Positions 9,059 through 16,796 of a DNA stretch of 39,036 nt are shown in pieces; positions within the stretch are counted from its first letter, which is position 1; every line of letters starts with the position of its first letter. The stretch spans positions 1 to 39,036 of the forward strand of contig ONED01000011.1 of the NCBI GenBank assembly GCA_900316755.1. Direction: 5' to 3'. Made by a program: the position numbers and the translations under genes. Below the pieces are notes generated by a model that was not told the origin of the DNA, did no database searches, and was given only the letters and a program-made list of their open reading frames with translations. This DNA is from an uncultured Eubacteriales bacterium (GTDB taxonomy: Bacteria; Bacillota; Clostridia; Lachnospirales; Lachnospiraceae).

Positions 9059-9823
9059 TTATTCCGGAAATACACACTCCACACCTAATTCTTCGAACTT
9101 CTGGAGCCACTCAGCTCCCGGTTTCTTATCCGTTACAACAACCGAAATATCCTTCAAATCCCCGATTTTCGCAAACGCAATTCGGTTGAACTTCGAGCTG
9201 TCCACTGCCAGAATCTTTCTTTTTGCCATATATAGCATGGAAGCCTTGTTGTTTGCATGCCTTTCATCACTCTCCGTGATGCCTGCATACAAATCTACTC
9301 CTTTACACGATACGACTGCCGTATCCACATAATAAGAGCGAATCGTCCGGTCTGTTACCGCACCCACCAGCGCAAAGGAGCTTCCGGTTGCCAGCCCCCC
9401 CGTTGAAATCACATGACAGTTTGGTGCCTCGACAAATTCCAAGGCAATCTTCAGCGAGTTAGTGATAACCGTCAAATCCCTTTTGTTCTTAATCATTTTT
9501 GCAATCGCTGCCGTAGTGGAGCTTGCATCCAGCATGATATTCTCTCCATCGCCTATCATCTCACTCACCAACGCCGCAATCTTCTGCTTACCGAGAACAT
9601 TTCTGTTCTTTCTCACATCAAACGGCAGGTCGATGTTGATATTTTCGTTGATAACAGCACCACCGTAACTTTTGATTGCATACCCGTCATTCTCGAGCTT
9701 GTCTAAATCTCTTCGGATGGTCTCTTCCGACACTTCAAAAAGTTCACTGAGTTCGCTAACAACGACGCGTCTTTCCACTTGAAGCTTTTCTAATATCGCA
9801 TTACGTCTTTCTATTGCAAGCAT
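9059..9823 (-). CDS. DeoR-family transcriptional regulator closing the BMC operon
   Basis: Predicted repressor responding to a phosphorylated sugar. The 254-residue protein has the DeoR helix-turn-helix at residues 1-57 (RRNAILEKL, then VSEETIRRDLDKLENDG) and a C-terminal sugar-phosphate-sensing domain with ITNSLKIALEF and ISTGG. GGAGG precedes the ATG. It is the last gene of the minus-strand BMC operon, 21 bp after the PduT-like gene, so autoregulation of the compartment is likely. Candidate operators are the TGTTGTTT repeats near 18163-18241 and 21675-21712. The effector might be fuculose-1-P or rhamnulose-1-P; that is inference. Confidence 0.9.
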   Translation of the reverse strand: MLAIERRNAILEKLQVERRVVVSELSELFEVSEETIRRDLDKLENDGYAIKSYGGAVINENINIDLPFDVRKNRNVLGKQKIAALVSEMIGDGENIMLDASSTTAAIAKMIKNKRDLTVITNSLKIALEFVEAPNCHVISTGGLATGSSFALVGAVTDRTIRSYYVDTAVVSCKGVDLYAGITESDERHANNKASMLYMAKRKILAVDSSKFNRIAFAKIGDLKDISVVVTDKKPGAEWLQKFEELGVECVFPE

Positions 9824-9844
9824 ACTCTTTCCTCCAATGCTTCT

Positions 9845-10393
9845 TTACAGAATTGCCCGGCGTATTTGTTCGTCCGGATGAGCAATAACGGAAGAATCCA
9901 GATACATTCCTTCTTTTGCCACCGTTTTTTTTGCACGGTCGATTGCCGCCTCGACTGCTGCAACCTCTCCGGTCAGAAACATATAGGATTTCCCACACAT
10001 TCCCCTTGCCAGACGAAGTTCAATCAAATCTACGATTGCCGTCTTTGCAGCCTCATCTGCTGCTACAATCATAGACGCCGCATCGTATGTCTCGAGGATT
10101 CCCAGAGCCGATACTTCTCCAATCTCAGTTGCCCCATAAATTGCAGGGAAAATCGATTCATGCGGATTTCCCAACACAAAACTGCTAATTAACTGTTCCC
10201 CATGCTGTACCTTTGCAGTATGGATTGCCGCATCCACCGCACTTAAATCTCCGGTAACGATCACAATATATTTACCGGGACATACTGTCTGCGCTTCGAT
10301 AATGCTGACATCAGAAGTCTTTACGATTGCATCTGCCGCTACAACTCCTGCGGAAACAGTTTTATATTCTACCATTCCTATTGCCTTACTCAT
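9845..10393 (-). CDS. pduT: Tandem-domain BMC shell protein, PduT-like
   Basis: Pseudohexameric trimer-forming shell protein with two BMC domains (about residues 3-88 and 92-180). The first domain contains TVCPGKY with Cys at residue 38, the position of the cysteine that holds a pore [4Fe-4S] cluster in characterised PduT. The 182-residue length also fits. The second domain has GKSYMFLTGEVAAV. It lies directly downstream of the PduS-like gene, its usual partner. Together they suggest electron transfer across the shell. The ribosome site AGGAGG is slightly far from the ATG (12 bp). Confidence 0.9.
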   Translation of the reverse strand: MSKAIGMVEYKTVSAGVVAADAIVKTSDVSIIEAQTVCPGKYIVIVTGDLSAVDAAIHTAKVQHGEQLISSFVLGNPHESIFPAIYGATEIGEVSALGILETYDAASMIVAADEAAKTAIVDLIELRLARGMCGKSYMFLTGEVAAVEAAIDRAKKTVAKEGMYLDSSVIAHPDEQIRRAIL

Positions 10394-10409
10394 TTGATGC
10401 GTATCCCTC

Positions 10410-11735
10410 CTACTTCTCTATTAGAACATACTTCTCATTGACTTCCGTTACAATACCGCTGATGGAAGCGTGAATTGCAACACTAAGTCCTTTTCCCGGT
10501 TCCGCAATCATCTGTCCTCGTTCTACCGTATCTCCTACGTTCACGACTGCGACCGCCGGAGCACCAATGTGCTGACTGAGCAGAATGCGAACCTTCTTCA
10601 TATCCACTGCTTCATCATTTATTGGTGCTTCTTTATTATATTTCGTCAAATCAAGACGCGCCATCAATCGTTCCATAGGAACCTTCCGGTATTCTCGTTC
10701 GCTGCCGACCGGCTTTGGAATCACACCCTGAGGAGGTTTGATGCCATGCGCACGAAGTCCAACCTTGTATTCCGCCATCAGCGATCTTGGAGACAATCCC
10801 TGCATGCAGGAATACAGCTCACAAAGTCCGCAGGAACAGCAAAACATGGTATTAATAAACGCGTCTGTGTCCTGAATATCCTTACAGGTTGCAGCACGCA
10901 TAAACAGATGCGGTTCTATCGGATGCCCCAGCCGATTACGCGGACACAAATCCGTACACATGGTACACTGACAGCAGGATGCTGCCGCACGTTTCAAATC
11001 GATAGAGGCTTTACTTCTCTTTCTCTGCACAAGCAGATGATCTTCCGGCAGAACTAAAACCGCATTGGTCGTCTTGGTCACCGGCTGTGCACCTGTACCG
11101 ATGTATCCCATCATTGGACCGCCGATAAAGTAAACCGGATTCTTTGCGGTCACGCCTCCTGCCATCTGTACTACATCTTCTATGCTGGTTCCAATCGGAA
11201 CCCGGACGGTCACCGGATGCTCCACCTCGGCCACAACCGATACCAGTTTATCAACAACCGGTGTATTCTTCTTCAGTGCGCGGTATACATTATAAACCGT
11301 CTCCACATTAAACACTGCAACACCGATTTGAATCGGGATGCCTCCCGGCGGCACTACCTTCCCCGTCACTTCATAAATCAGAACCACTTCATCTCCTGCC
11401 GGATACACCTCATCCAGAAGCCCCAGCCTGACTCCTTCGTAGTCGCTGATGCACTCTTCCAATGCTGCAATCGTCTTTTTATAGGCTTTCTTGATACCGA
11501 TTACGATATCCTTCACTCCCATAAGCTGCCCCATCATATAAAAGGTTCCGACGATTTCCCGGGCGTGCTTTTCTAAAAGCTGTCTATGTAATCTTAGTAG
11601 CGGCTCACACTCTGCACAATTCATAATGATTGTATCAGCATTTTCACTTAATTTTGCATAACTTGGAAATCCGGCACCACCTGCACCAACAATTCCATTT
11701 TGCTGCATTATGTTGCTCAACTCTTTCATTTCCAT
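10410..11735 (-). CDS. pduS: PduS-like RnfC-related iron-sulfur flavoprotein
   Basis: Predicted electron-transfer protein at or in the compartment. The 441 residues carry an N-terminal RnfC-type nucleotide/FMN domain (GIVGAGGAGFPSYAKL, residues 14-29), then two [4Fe-4S] motifs: Cys254-x2-Cys257-x2-Cys260-x3-Cys264-Pro and Cys299-x2-Cys302-x2-Cys305-x4-Cys310. A C-terminal barrel-sandwich-like domain ends in HIGAPAVAVVNVGDTVERG. In B12-dependent Pdu systems PduS reduces cobalamin. No B12 enzyme is present here, so a role in NAD(H) recycling or electron export with the PduT-like pore is more likely. It sits between the vertex-protein and PduT-like genes. Confidence 0.9.
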   Translation of the reverse strand: MEMKELSNIMQQNGIVGAGGAGFPSYAKLSENADTIIMNCAECEPLLRLHRQLLEKHAREIVGTFYMMGQLMGVKDIVIGIKKAYKKTIAALEECISDYEGVRLGLLDEVYPAGDEVVLIYEVTGKVVPPGGIPIQIGVAVFNVETVYNVYRALKKNTPVVDKLVSVVAEVEHPVTVRVPIGTSIEDVVQMAGGVTAKNPVYFIGGPMMGYIGTGAQPVTKTTNAVLVLPEDHLLVQRKRSKASIDLKRAAASCCQCTMCTDLCPRNRLGHPIEPHLFMRAATCKDIQDTDAFINTMFCCSCGLCELYSCMQGLSPRSLMAEYKVGLRAHGIKPPQGVIPKPVGSEREYRKVPMERLMARLDLTKYNKEAPINDEAVDMKKVRILLSQHIGAPAVAVVNVGDTVERGQMIAEPGKGLSVAIHASISGIVTEVNEKYVLIEK

Positions 11736-11744
11736 AAGCTCTCA

Positions 11745-12011
11745 CTACTCCAGTCTTGTTCCATCATCAATAATTCCAACTATGGCTGCATCCACAGGTG
11801 CATCTTTCATATCGCATCCGATACGTGCAGCGCTTCCCTGAGCCACAAGAACATATTCTCCAATTCCTGCGCCGATATTGTCAACCGCAATCAATTGTTG
11901 TTCTGTTGCTCTCATCCGTTCTACGACTTCCACAATCATGAACTTGTTTCCTATTAACTTGTCATTTTTTCTTGTGGCGACGATACTTCCCACTACTTTT
12001 CCTGCGAGCAT
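11745..12011 (-). CDS. BMC vertex protein, EutN/CcmL (PduN) family
   Basis: Pentameric protein that caps the vertices of the shell. The 88 residues show the family pattern MLAGKVVGSIVATRK, LIAVDNIGAGIGEYVLVAQGSAAR and a late DAAIVGIIDD. I chose ATG at 12011 because GGAGG lies 5 bp upstream; an in-frame TTG at 12023 overlaps that site. It is the only vertex protein in the window, which suffices to close one shell type. Flanked by PduL and PduS-like genes. Confidence 0.93.
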   Translation of the reverse strand: MLAGKVVGSIVATRKNDKLIGNKFMIVEVVERMRATEQQLIAVDNIGAGIGEYVLVAQGSAARIGCDMKDAPVDAAIVGIIDDGTRLE

Positions 12012-12075
12012 AATTTCCTCCAAACTTGTACGGTTATTCTTTCTGTGACATCATGGGTCGCAAGGTCATGCCGTC

Positions 12076-12102
12076 TTATGAAACATTCTCCATAAAACGC
12101 AT
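12076..12102 (-). other. Tiny 8-codon ORF with a strong ribosome site, function unknown
   Basis: Between PduL and the vertex gene, GGGGGAGGAGGTC is followed by an ATG and the eight codons MRFMENVS before TAA. The ribosome site is among the strongest in the operon, yet the product is minimal. It may be the remnant of a lost gene or a coupling element. Nothing else is recognised in this 109-bp gap. Confidence 0.25.
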
Positions 12103-12120
12103 GACCTCCTCCCCCTTAAA

Positions 12121-12765
12121 CTACTTCATAATCGTCACTGTCTGACCGGTAGAAATCTTTGCTGCATTTGCTTCGTCTGTGTCAATATGCATTTCCAGCG
12201 TAAAGCTGTCATCAACTCTGATTTGTACGTGGTTAAATACAGTGCCCCTTTCATTATCCGCCTTTACGGATACGATATCCTTGTCTTTCACTCCTGCTGC
12301 CATTGCATCCTTTGGAGACATATGGATGTGTCTCTGTGCTATAATGCATCCTTCTTCCAGATACACTACCCCTTTTGGTCCCACTACTGCAATCGGTGCG
12401 GAGCCTTTCAGGTCTCCCGACAGCCGAATCGGAGCTTTTACCCCAAGCTTGATTGCATCTGTAGCAGAAATTTCCACTTGTGACTTACTTCTGACCGGAC
12501 CTAACACTCTAACGTTTTCAATTGCACGGAGTTTTAAACCTACGATGGTAACCAGTTCGTTTGATGCGAACTGACCGCCCATCAGTTCTTTTTTCTTCGT
12601 CAATTGATAGCCCTTGCCAAATAAGATTTCAACATGTTCTTGTGTCAGATGAATATGTCTGGCAGAAACACCGATTGGAACAAGATAACCTTTTCCGGTA
12701 TCTTCCTTTTCTTCCAGTGCCTCCATCACAAGTCTTGTGATTAACTCAATATTGTTATTTTCCAT
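12121..12765 (-). CDS. pduL: Phosphate propanoyltransferase PduL with N-terminal encapsulation tag
   Basis: Transfers the acyl group from propionyl-CoA to phosphate, recycling CoA inside the compartment and giving propionyl-phosphate for ATP production elsewhere. The 214 residues contain two related barrels with zinc-binding motifs SARHIHL (His37, His39) and QRHIHMSPKDA. Residues 6-19 (IELITRLVMEALEE) form an amphipathic tag like those on the other cargo enzymes. ATG at 12765 is preferred because it stands 8 bp from AGG, whereas the in-frame TTG at 12771 is too close. It lies just after a shell gene. No propionate kinase is found in the window. Confidence 0.94.
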   Translation of the reverse strand: MENNNIELITRLVMEALEEKEDTGKGYLVPIGVSARHIHLTQEHVEILFGKGYQLTKKKELMGGQFASNELVTIVGLKLRAIENVRVLGPVRSKSQVEISATDAIKLGVKAPIRLSGDLKGSAPIAVVGPKGVVYLEEGCIIAQRHIHMSPKDAMAAGVKDKDIVSVKADNERGTVFNHVQIRVDDSFTLEMHIDTDEANAAKISTGQTVTIMK

Positions 12766-12792
12766 ATTCAAACCTGCCTTTGGTTTCTCTTA

Positions 12793-13209
12793 TTATTTTA
12801 ATGTTGGAAGAATCTTTTCTACATCATCATGTGGTCTTGGGATGACGTGTGTAGCAACTAATTCGCCAAGTCTTGATGCTGCGTCTGCACCGGCTTCTAC
12901 TGCTGATTTAACGGCTCCTACATCACCGCGAACCATTACAGATACCAATCCGGAACCAATCTTCTCTGTTCCTACCAATACGACGTTTGCTGCTTTCAGC
13001 ATCGTATCTGCTGCCTCAATTGAAGCTACTAAACCTCTTGTTTCTACCATTCCTAATGCTTGTTGTACCATTACAAAATCCTCCTTTTGTGTTTGTTTTG
13101 TTGTTTGTTTTGTGTTTACTCTTTCTATTGTTTTTGTTGGTGCCTTTGCAGCCTGTTTGGCTGTCGTCTTTGCTGCAGGCTGTGCTGCGGTTTTCTTTTC
13201 TTCTGCCAT
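12793..13209 (-). CDS. Hexameric BMC shell protein with Lys/Thr/Ala-rich N-terminal extension
   Basis: A PduA/PduJ-like BMC domain (residues 47-137) with the pore segment KIGSGLV is preceded by a 46-residue extension rich in Lys, Ala, Thr and Gln and lacking obvious fold. The ATG at 13209 has AGGAGG 9 bp upstream. A second start also looks good: ATG at 13071 (residue 47) preceded by AAAGGAGG with 8-bp spacing, giving a normal 92-residue shell protein almost identical to that of 13535-13810 (12 differences over 91 positions by eye). The gene could make long and short forms, as PduB and PduB' do. The extension may reach into the lumen and bind cargo or nucleic acid; this is inference. Confidence 0.9.
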   Translation of the reverse strand: MAEEKKTAAQPAAKTTAKQAAKAPTKTIERVNTKQTTKQTQKEDFVMVQQALGMVETRGLVASIEAADTMLKAANVVLVGTEKIGSGLVSVMVRGDVGAVKSAVEAGADAASRLGELVATHVIPRPHDDVEKILPTLK

Positions 13210-13221
13210 CTTTGCTGCCTC

Positions 13222-13506
13222 CTATTTTAATCGGCTTGCGCTTTGATTTACGATTCTTACAATCTCTTCATGGGGATTCGCAATGATCGCGGTGGCAACC
13301 GGTTTTTTAATCGCCTGTTCTGACGCCGCTTCCACTGCCGCTGTTACTGCCGAAATGCTCCCCTGCACAATCACTGTGACAAGTCTGCCACCGAGTTTTT
13401 TCTCCCAAGTGACAAATTCCACATCGGCTGCCTTACACATGATGTCAAGTGCGTCAAGCGCTGCCGTCGTACTAGGAATCTCGATAAATCCATATGATTT
13501 TCCCAT
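13222..13506 (-). CDS. Hexameric BMC shell protein with a variant pore
   Basis: A single-domain shell protein of 94 residues. It starts MGKSYGFIEIPSTTAALDALD and has a different pore-loop from its neighbours: KLGGRLVTVIVQG, with Gly-Gly-Arg in place of the Gly-Ser-Gly of PduA-type proteins. An arginine at the pore would alter which metabolites cross. AAGGAG precedes the ATG. It lies between the two near-identical PduA-like genes, so the shell is a mixture of at least three types of hexamer. It may help exchange charged cofactors or phosphates, but that is inferred only from the residue change. Confidence 0.92.
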   Translation of the reverse strand: MGKSYGFIEIPSTTAALDALDIMCKAADVEFVTWEKKLGGRLVTVIVQGSISAVTAAVEAASEQAIKKPVATAIIANPHEEIVRIVNQSASRLK

Positions 13507-13534
13507 GAAACCGACTCCTTCTTCTTACCCGAGA

Positions 13535-13810
13535 CTAGATTGTCGGAAGAATCTTCTCAACATCGTTGTGTGGTCTCGGAATTACGTGTGTAGCAACTAA
13601 TTCGCCAAGTCTTGATGCAGCATCTGATCCTGCTTCTACTGCTGCCTTTACAGCTCCGACATCACCACGAACCATAACTGTTACCAGCCCGGAACCAATC
13701 TTCTCTGTTCCCACTAAAGTAACCTCTGCTGACTTTGTCATTGCATCTGCCGCTTCGATTGCAGCTGTAAGTCCTCTTGTTTCTACCATTCCTAATGCCT
13801 GTTGTACCAT
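13535..13810 (-). CDS. Hexameric BMC shell protein, PduA/PduJ-like
   Basis: Canonical 91-residue shell protein that tiles the facets. It has [14 protein letters not shown] at the start, pore loop [18 protein letters not shown] and C-terminal [15 protein letters not shown]. The Gly-Ser-Gly pore resembles that of PduA, which passes 1,2-propanediol. AGGAGG lies 7 bp before the ATG. Its paralogue at 12793-13209 shares all but 12 of 91 aligned residues and adds an extension, which marks a recent duplication. Confidence 0.95.
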   Translation of the reverse strand: MVQQALGMVETRGLTAAIEAADAMTKSAEVTLVGTEKIGSGLVTVMVRGDVGAVKAAVEAGSDAASRLGELVATHVIPRPHNDVEKILPTI

Positions 13811-13844
13811 TTTTAAATCCTCCTAAAATTTTGATTTGTATTTT

Positions 13845-14162
13845 TTATTTTGTCTTGTCTAAACCACTGAGCTTCAACATCTTTTCTGTATCACCCTCTG
13901 GTCTCGGAATTATGTAAGTTGTAATGACTCCGGTAATTTCATTAGCTCTCTTTACAGCCGCTTCTACTGCTGCTTCCACATCTGTAACACTGCCTCTGAA
14001 TTTGACTGCCACAATAAGTGGTACCGGTAATTCGTCTGCGTTTGCAGGTTTATTCTTATCAAAGTTTTCCAGGGTCACGTTTGCTGCCTTACATCCGGCA
14101 TCTGCCGCTGCGAACGCCGCCACCAACCCGAATAATTCTACAATACCGACTGCTTCTCCCAT
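13845..14162 (-). CDS. BMC shell protein with an enlarged loop
   Basis: Single BMC domain of 105 residues, longer than the usual 90-95 because of an inserted Pro/Asn/Glu-rich loop (NFDKNKPANADELPVPLIV, about residues 33-51) before the pore strand VKFRGSVTDVEAAVEAA. The C-terminus YIIPRPEGDTEKML is typical. The insertion falls where the facet or pore surface would be, so it may form a minor hexamer with a special face. GAGG precedes the ATG. First shell gene after the alcohol dehydrogenase. Confidence 0.9.
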   Translation of the reverse strand: MGEAVGIVELFGLVAAFAAADAGCKAANVTLENFDKNKPANADELPVPLIVAVKFRGSVTDVEAAVEAAVKRANEITGVITTYIIPRPEGDTEKMLKLSGLDKTK

Positions 14163-14180
14163 AATCTACCTCACTGGCTG

Positions 14181-15392
14181 CTACTGATTGACAATCGCAA
14201 TCTTCAAGCCTTCCATCTTCAGATTGGTCTGATGAGCCTCATTAATCTGCTCAAGCGGGAACCTGTGCGTAATCAGTTTTGCCATCGGAAGCCCGATTCC
14301 CTTTGCTCTCTTCAAGAAATCAAAGGTTGTTGCATAATCTCTCAAGGTGTATACCCATGAGCCAACAATGGTGATTTCTTTGGAACAAATATCAAAGTGT
14401 GGATTGATGGTAGCATCTCCACCATTGATAAAGAAGCCAAGTTCGCAAAGTCCACCACCGTTTCTGATAAATTTGTAAATATTCGCATGAGCAATCGGAG
14501 AACCTGTGCACTGGAAAGCGAAATCTGCAAGATATCCGCCAAATGCATCTTTTACTCCCTCTGTTAATGCTTCAATTCCTTTGTGATCCTTGAAGTTTAC
14601 AGATTTTGTAGCGCCCATTTCCTTTGCAAAATCCAATCTCTTCTGTTCACCGTCTACAGCAACGATGTTCTCAATTCCCATCGTGCGCAGGATTGCGATA
14701 CAGATAAGACCGATTGGTCCACATCCCTGAACGACTACTCTGCTGTTGAATCTTAAGATTCCGGTCGTCTTTGCACGCTCTACCGCATGAATCAATACGG
14801 CACACGGTTCAATCAAAATACGGGAATCCAAATCCAAATCGCTTACATTAAATACGGTCGAACCGCCACGGATTACGATGTAGTCCGAGAACCATCCATT
14901 GAGATGAATGTCATCATCCGGAAGTAAACCGTATACATCAGCGCCGCCCACGTTCTGCTTGTTCAGGTCGAACATGGTAATGTCCGGATTGTCCTTGAAA
15001 ATCATACAGGTTACTACCTTGTCTCCAACCTTCAAATCTTTTCCTGCGCTGTCTTTCTTTACATTTTTTCCCATCTTCACGATTTCTCCGGTTCCCTCAT
15101 GTCCGAGAACGACCGGAATCAATCCGAACGGGTCTCTCTTGAATTCGTGTGCATCTGTTCCGCAGACACCACATCCTTCTACCTTTACTAAGATATCATC
15201 ATCTCCCAGCTCCGGAATCGGATACTCTTTGATATCATAGTGTTCTAATGCTGTAAGCATTGCGACTCTCGCTGTCTTCGGAATTGCGCCGCCCACTGTT
15301 GTTGTACTTGCTGTAGGAGCTGCTTGTTTTTCCAGCATACCTTCCAGTACCTGTTTTACAATTGCTTCCACATTTACTTGATTCATATCCAT
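14181..15392 (-). CDS. Zinc-dependent medium-chain alcohol dehydrogenase with N-terminal encapsulation tag
   Basis: Predicted to reduce propionaldehyde to 1-propanol, and possibly lactaldehyde to 1,2-propanediol, regenerating NAD+ in the lumen. Residues 1-22 (NVEAIVKQVLEGMLEKQ core) form an amphipathic tag followed by an Ala/Thr/Ser linker. Catalytic zinc ligands are probably Cys77, His98 and Glu99 (GVCGTDAHE, GHEG). I do not see the four-Cys structural zinc lobe. A Rossmann motif GCGPIG with Asp at the end of the second strand (VAVDG) favours NAD(H). GGAGG precedes the ATG. B12-type Pdu loci normally use an iron-dependent enzyme (PduQ) for this step, so the MDR-type enzyme is a substitution. 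Exact substrate is uncertain. Confidence 0.88.
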   Translation of the reverse strand: MDMNQVNVEAIVKQVLEGMLEKQAAPTASTTTVGGAIPKTARVAMLTALEHYDIKEYPIPELGDDDILVKVEGCGVCGTDAHEFKRDPFGLIPVVLGHEGTGEIVKMGKNVKKDSAGKDLKVGDKVVTCMIFKDNPDITMFDLNKQNVGGADVYGLLPDDDIHLNGWFSDYIVIRGGSTVFNVSDLDLDSRILIEPCAVLIHAVERAKTTGILRFNSRVVVQGCGPIGLICIAILRTMGIENIVAVDGEQKRLDFAKEMGATKSVNFKDHKGIEALTEGVKDAFGGYLADFAFQCTGSPIAHANIYKFIRNGGGLCELGFFINGGDATINPHFDICSKEITIVGSWVYTLRDYATTFDFLKRAKGIGLPMAKLITHRFPLEQINEAHQTNLKMEGLKIAIVNQ

Positions 15393-15407
15393 ATTTCTTT
15401 CCTCCTG

Positions 15408-16796
15408 TCAACGAATGCACAAGCTGTCTGACATTACGCAGCGTCTTCTCTTGGTAAATGTGCTTGCACTTGTAAGACCCTCGCCGGTTCTGCTGGCAAT
15501 CGTGAATGTACAGAAGCCTTCTCCACCGAAGCCAAGCGCTGCATAAGACGGTGCATTCTTTACCAGAATTGCTGTGTCAATTGCTTTTGCATAAGCTGTA
15601 ATATGATCTATATTCTTTGAATGAATATGAGCCGAATGCCGGTTACCGTGTTCCAGCCATACCGCTTTTTCCACTGCATCTTCGAAGTCTTTTGCTCTTA
15701 CCACTCCAAGGATTGGCATCATCAGTTCTTCTGCAATCAGTGGATGTTCTTTCTCGCCTTCGAAGGTGATACATCTGATGTTATCCGGTACGTCTACACC
15801 AATCATCGCCAAAAGTGCTTTCGCGCTGCGGCCGACACATTTCCGATTCAGTCCCTTCGGGGTCAGAACGGTATTTACCAGTTTCTGTACCTCTTCATCA
15901 GAAGCAAGGTAACATCCCTGCTCCGTAACCATATAATGCATCAGTTCGGAAACCACGGAGTCAACCGCTACAATCTCTTTTTCTGCAATACATGGTAAAT
16001 TGTTATCAAACGTACATCCGTTTACGATATCTTCTGCTGCTTTTCTGATATCTGCTGTCTCATCTACCAGTGCAGGAGGATTTCCTGCTCCGGCTCCGAT
16101 TCCTCGTCTTCCGGAAGATAATACTGCCGTCACTACACCGGGACCTCCGGTCGCCGCAATCAATTGAATGTCTTTATGAGACATCATAATATTGCTGGTT
16201 TCCAGTGTCGGTTTCGTTACGGTACATGCAATATTTTCCGGACCACCAGCCTCGAGAGAAGCCTCATTCAGCATATTAATGGCATATAAAGATGTCTTAA
16301 TTGCTGCCGGATGCGGATTAAATACTACGGTATTTCCGCCTGCCAACATTCCAATCGTGTTGCAGATAATCGTCTCACTCGGGTTCGTACACGGGGTAAT
16401 CGCTCCGATGACACCAAAAGGTCCCATCTCAATCAGCGTCAATCCTCTGTCACCTGACCATGCAGTCGTTGTAATATCCTCTGTACCCGGAGTCTTTTCT
16501 GCAACCAGCTGATGTTTTAAAATTTTATGCGGAACGTTTCCCATTCCGGTCTCTTCAACACCCATACGCGCTAAAATTTCTGCGTTCTCACGTGTTTTTT
16601 TACGAATGTTGGAGATGATTTGTTCTCTTTGGTCCATGGACATTCTATGTATGTACTGCTGTGCTTTCTTCGCCGCTGCAATCGCATCGTTCATATCTTC
16701 AAATACGCCTTTTGCTTTCACAGGTGCTGACTGAAGTTGAAGCTTCGCCATCACTTCTTTTACGACGTCCTGAACCAGTTGTTCGTTTACTGACAC
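15408..16796 (-). CDS. pduP: CoA-acylating propionaldehyde dehydrogenase with N-terminal encapsulation tag
   Basis: Oxidises propionaldehyde to propionyl-CoA with NAD+. The 462 residues begin with the tag MSVNEQLVQDVVKEVMAKLQ, followed by a short linker and an aldehyde dehydrogenase fold. The catalytic Cys is Cys269 in NNLPCIAEKE, and cofactor-binding segments include GPFGVIGAITPCTNP and AATGGPGVV. The start is GTG at 16796, with AAGGAGG 7 bp upstream. It overlaps the stop of the GlcG-like gene by 10 bp, which implies translational coupling. It competes with the alcohol dehydrogenase for the same aldehyde, balancing NADH in the compartment. Confidence 0.95.
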   Translation of the reverse strand: MSVNEQLVQDVVKEVMAKLQLQSAPVKAKGVFEDMNDAIAAAKKAQQYIHRMSMDQREQIISNIRKKTRENAEILARMGVEETGMGNVPHKILKHQLVAEKTPGTEDITTTAWSGDRGLTLIEMGPFGVIGAITPCTNPSETIICNTIGMLAGGNTVVFNPHPAAIKTSLYAINMLNEASLEAGGPENIACTVTKPTLETSNIMMSHKDIQLIAATGGPGVVTAVLSSGRRGIGAGAGNPPALVDETADIRKAAEDIVNGCTFDNNLPCIAEKEIVAVDSVVSELMHYMVTEQGCYLASDEEVQKLVNTVLTPKGLNRKCVGRSAKALLAMIGVDVPDNIRCITFEGEKEHPLIAEELMMPILGVVRAKDFEDAVEKAVWLEHGNRHSAHIHSKNIDHITAYAKAIDTAILVKNAPSYAALGFGGEGFCTFTIASRTGEGLTSASTFTKRRRCVMSDSLCIR

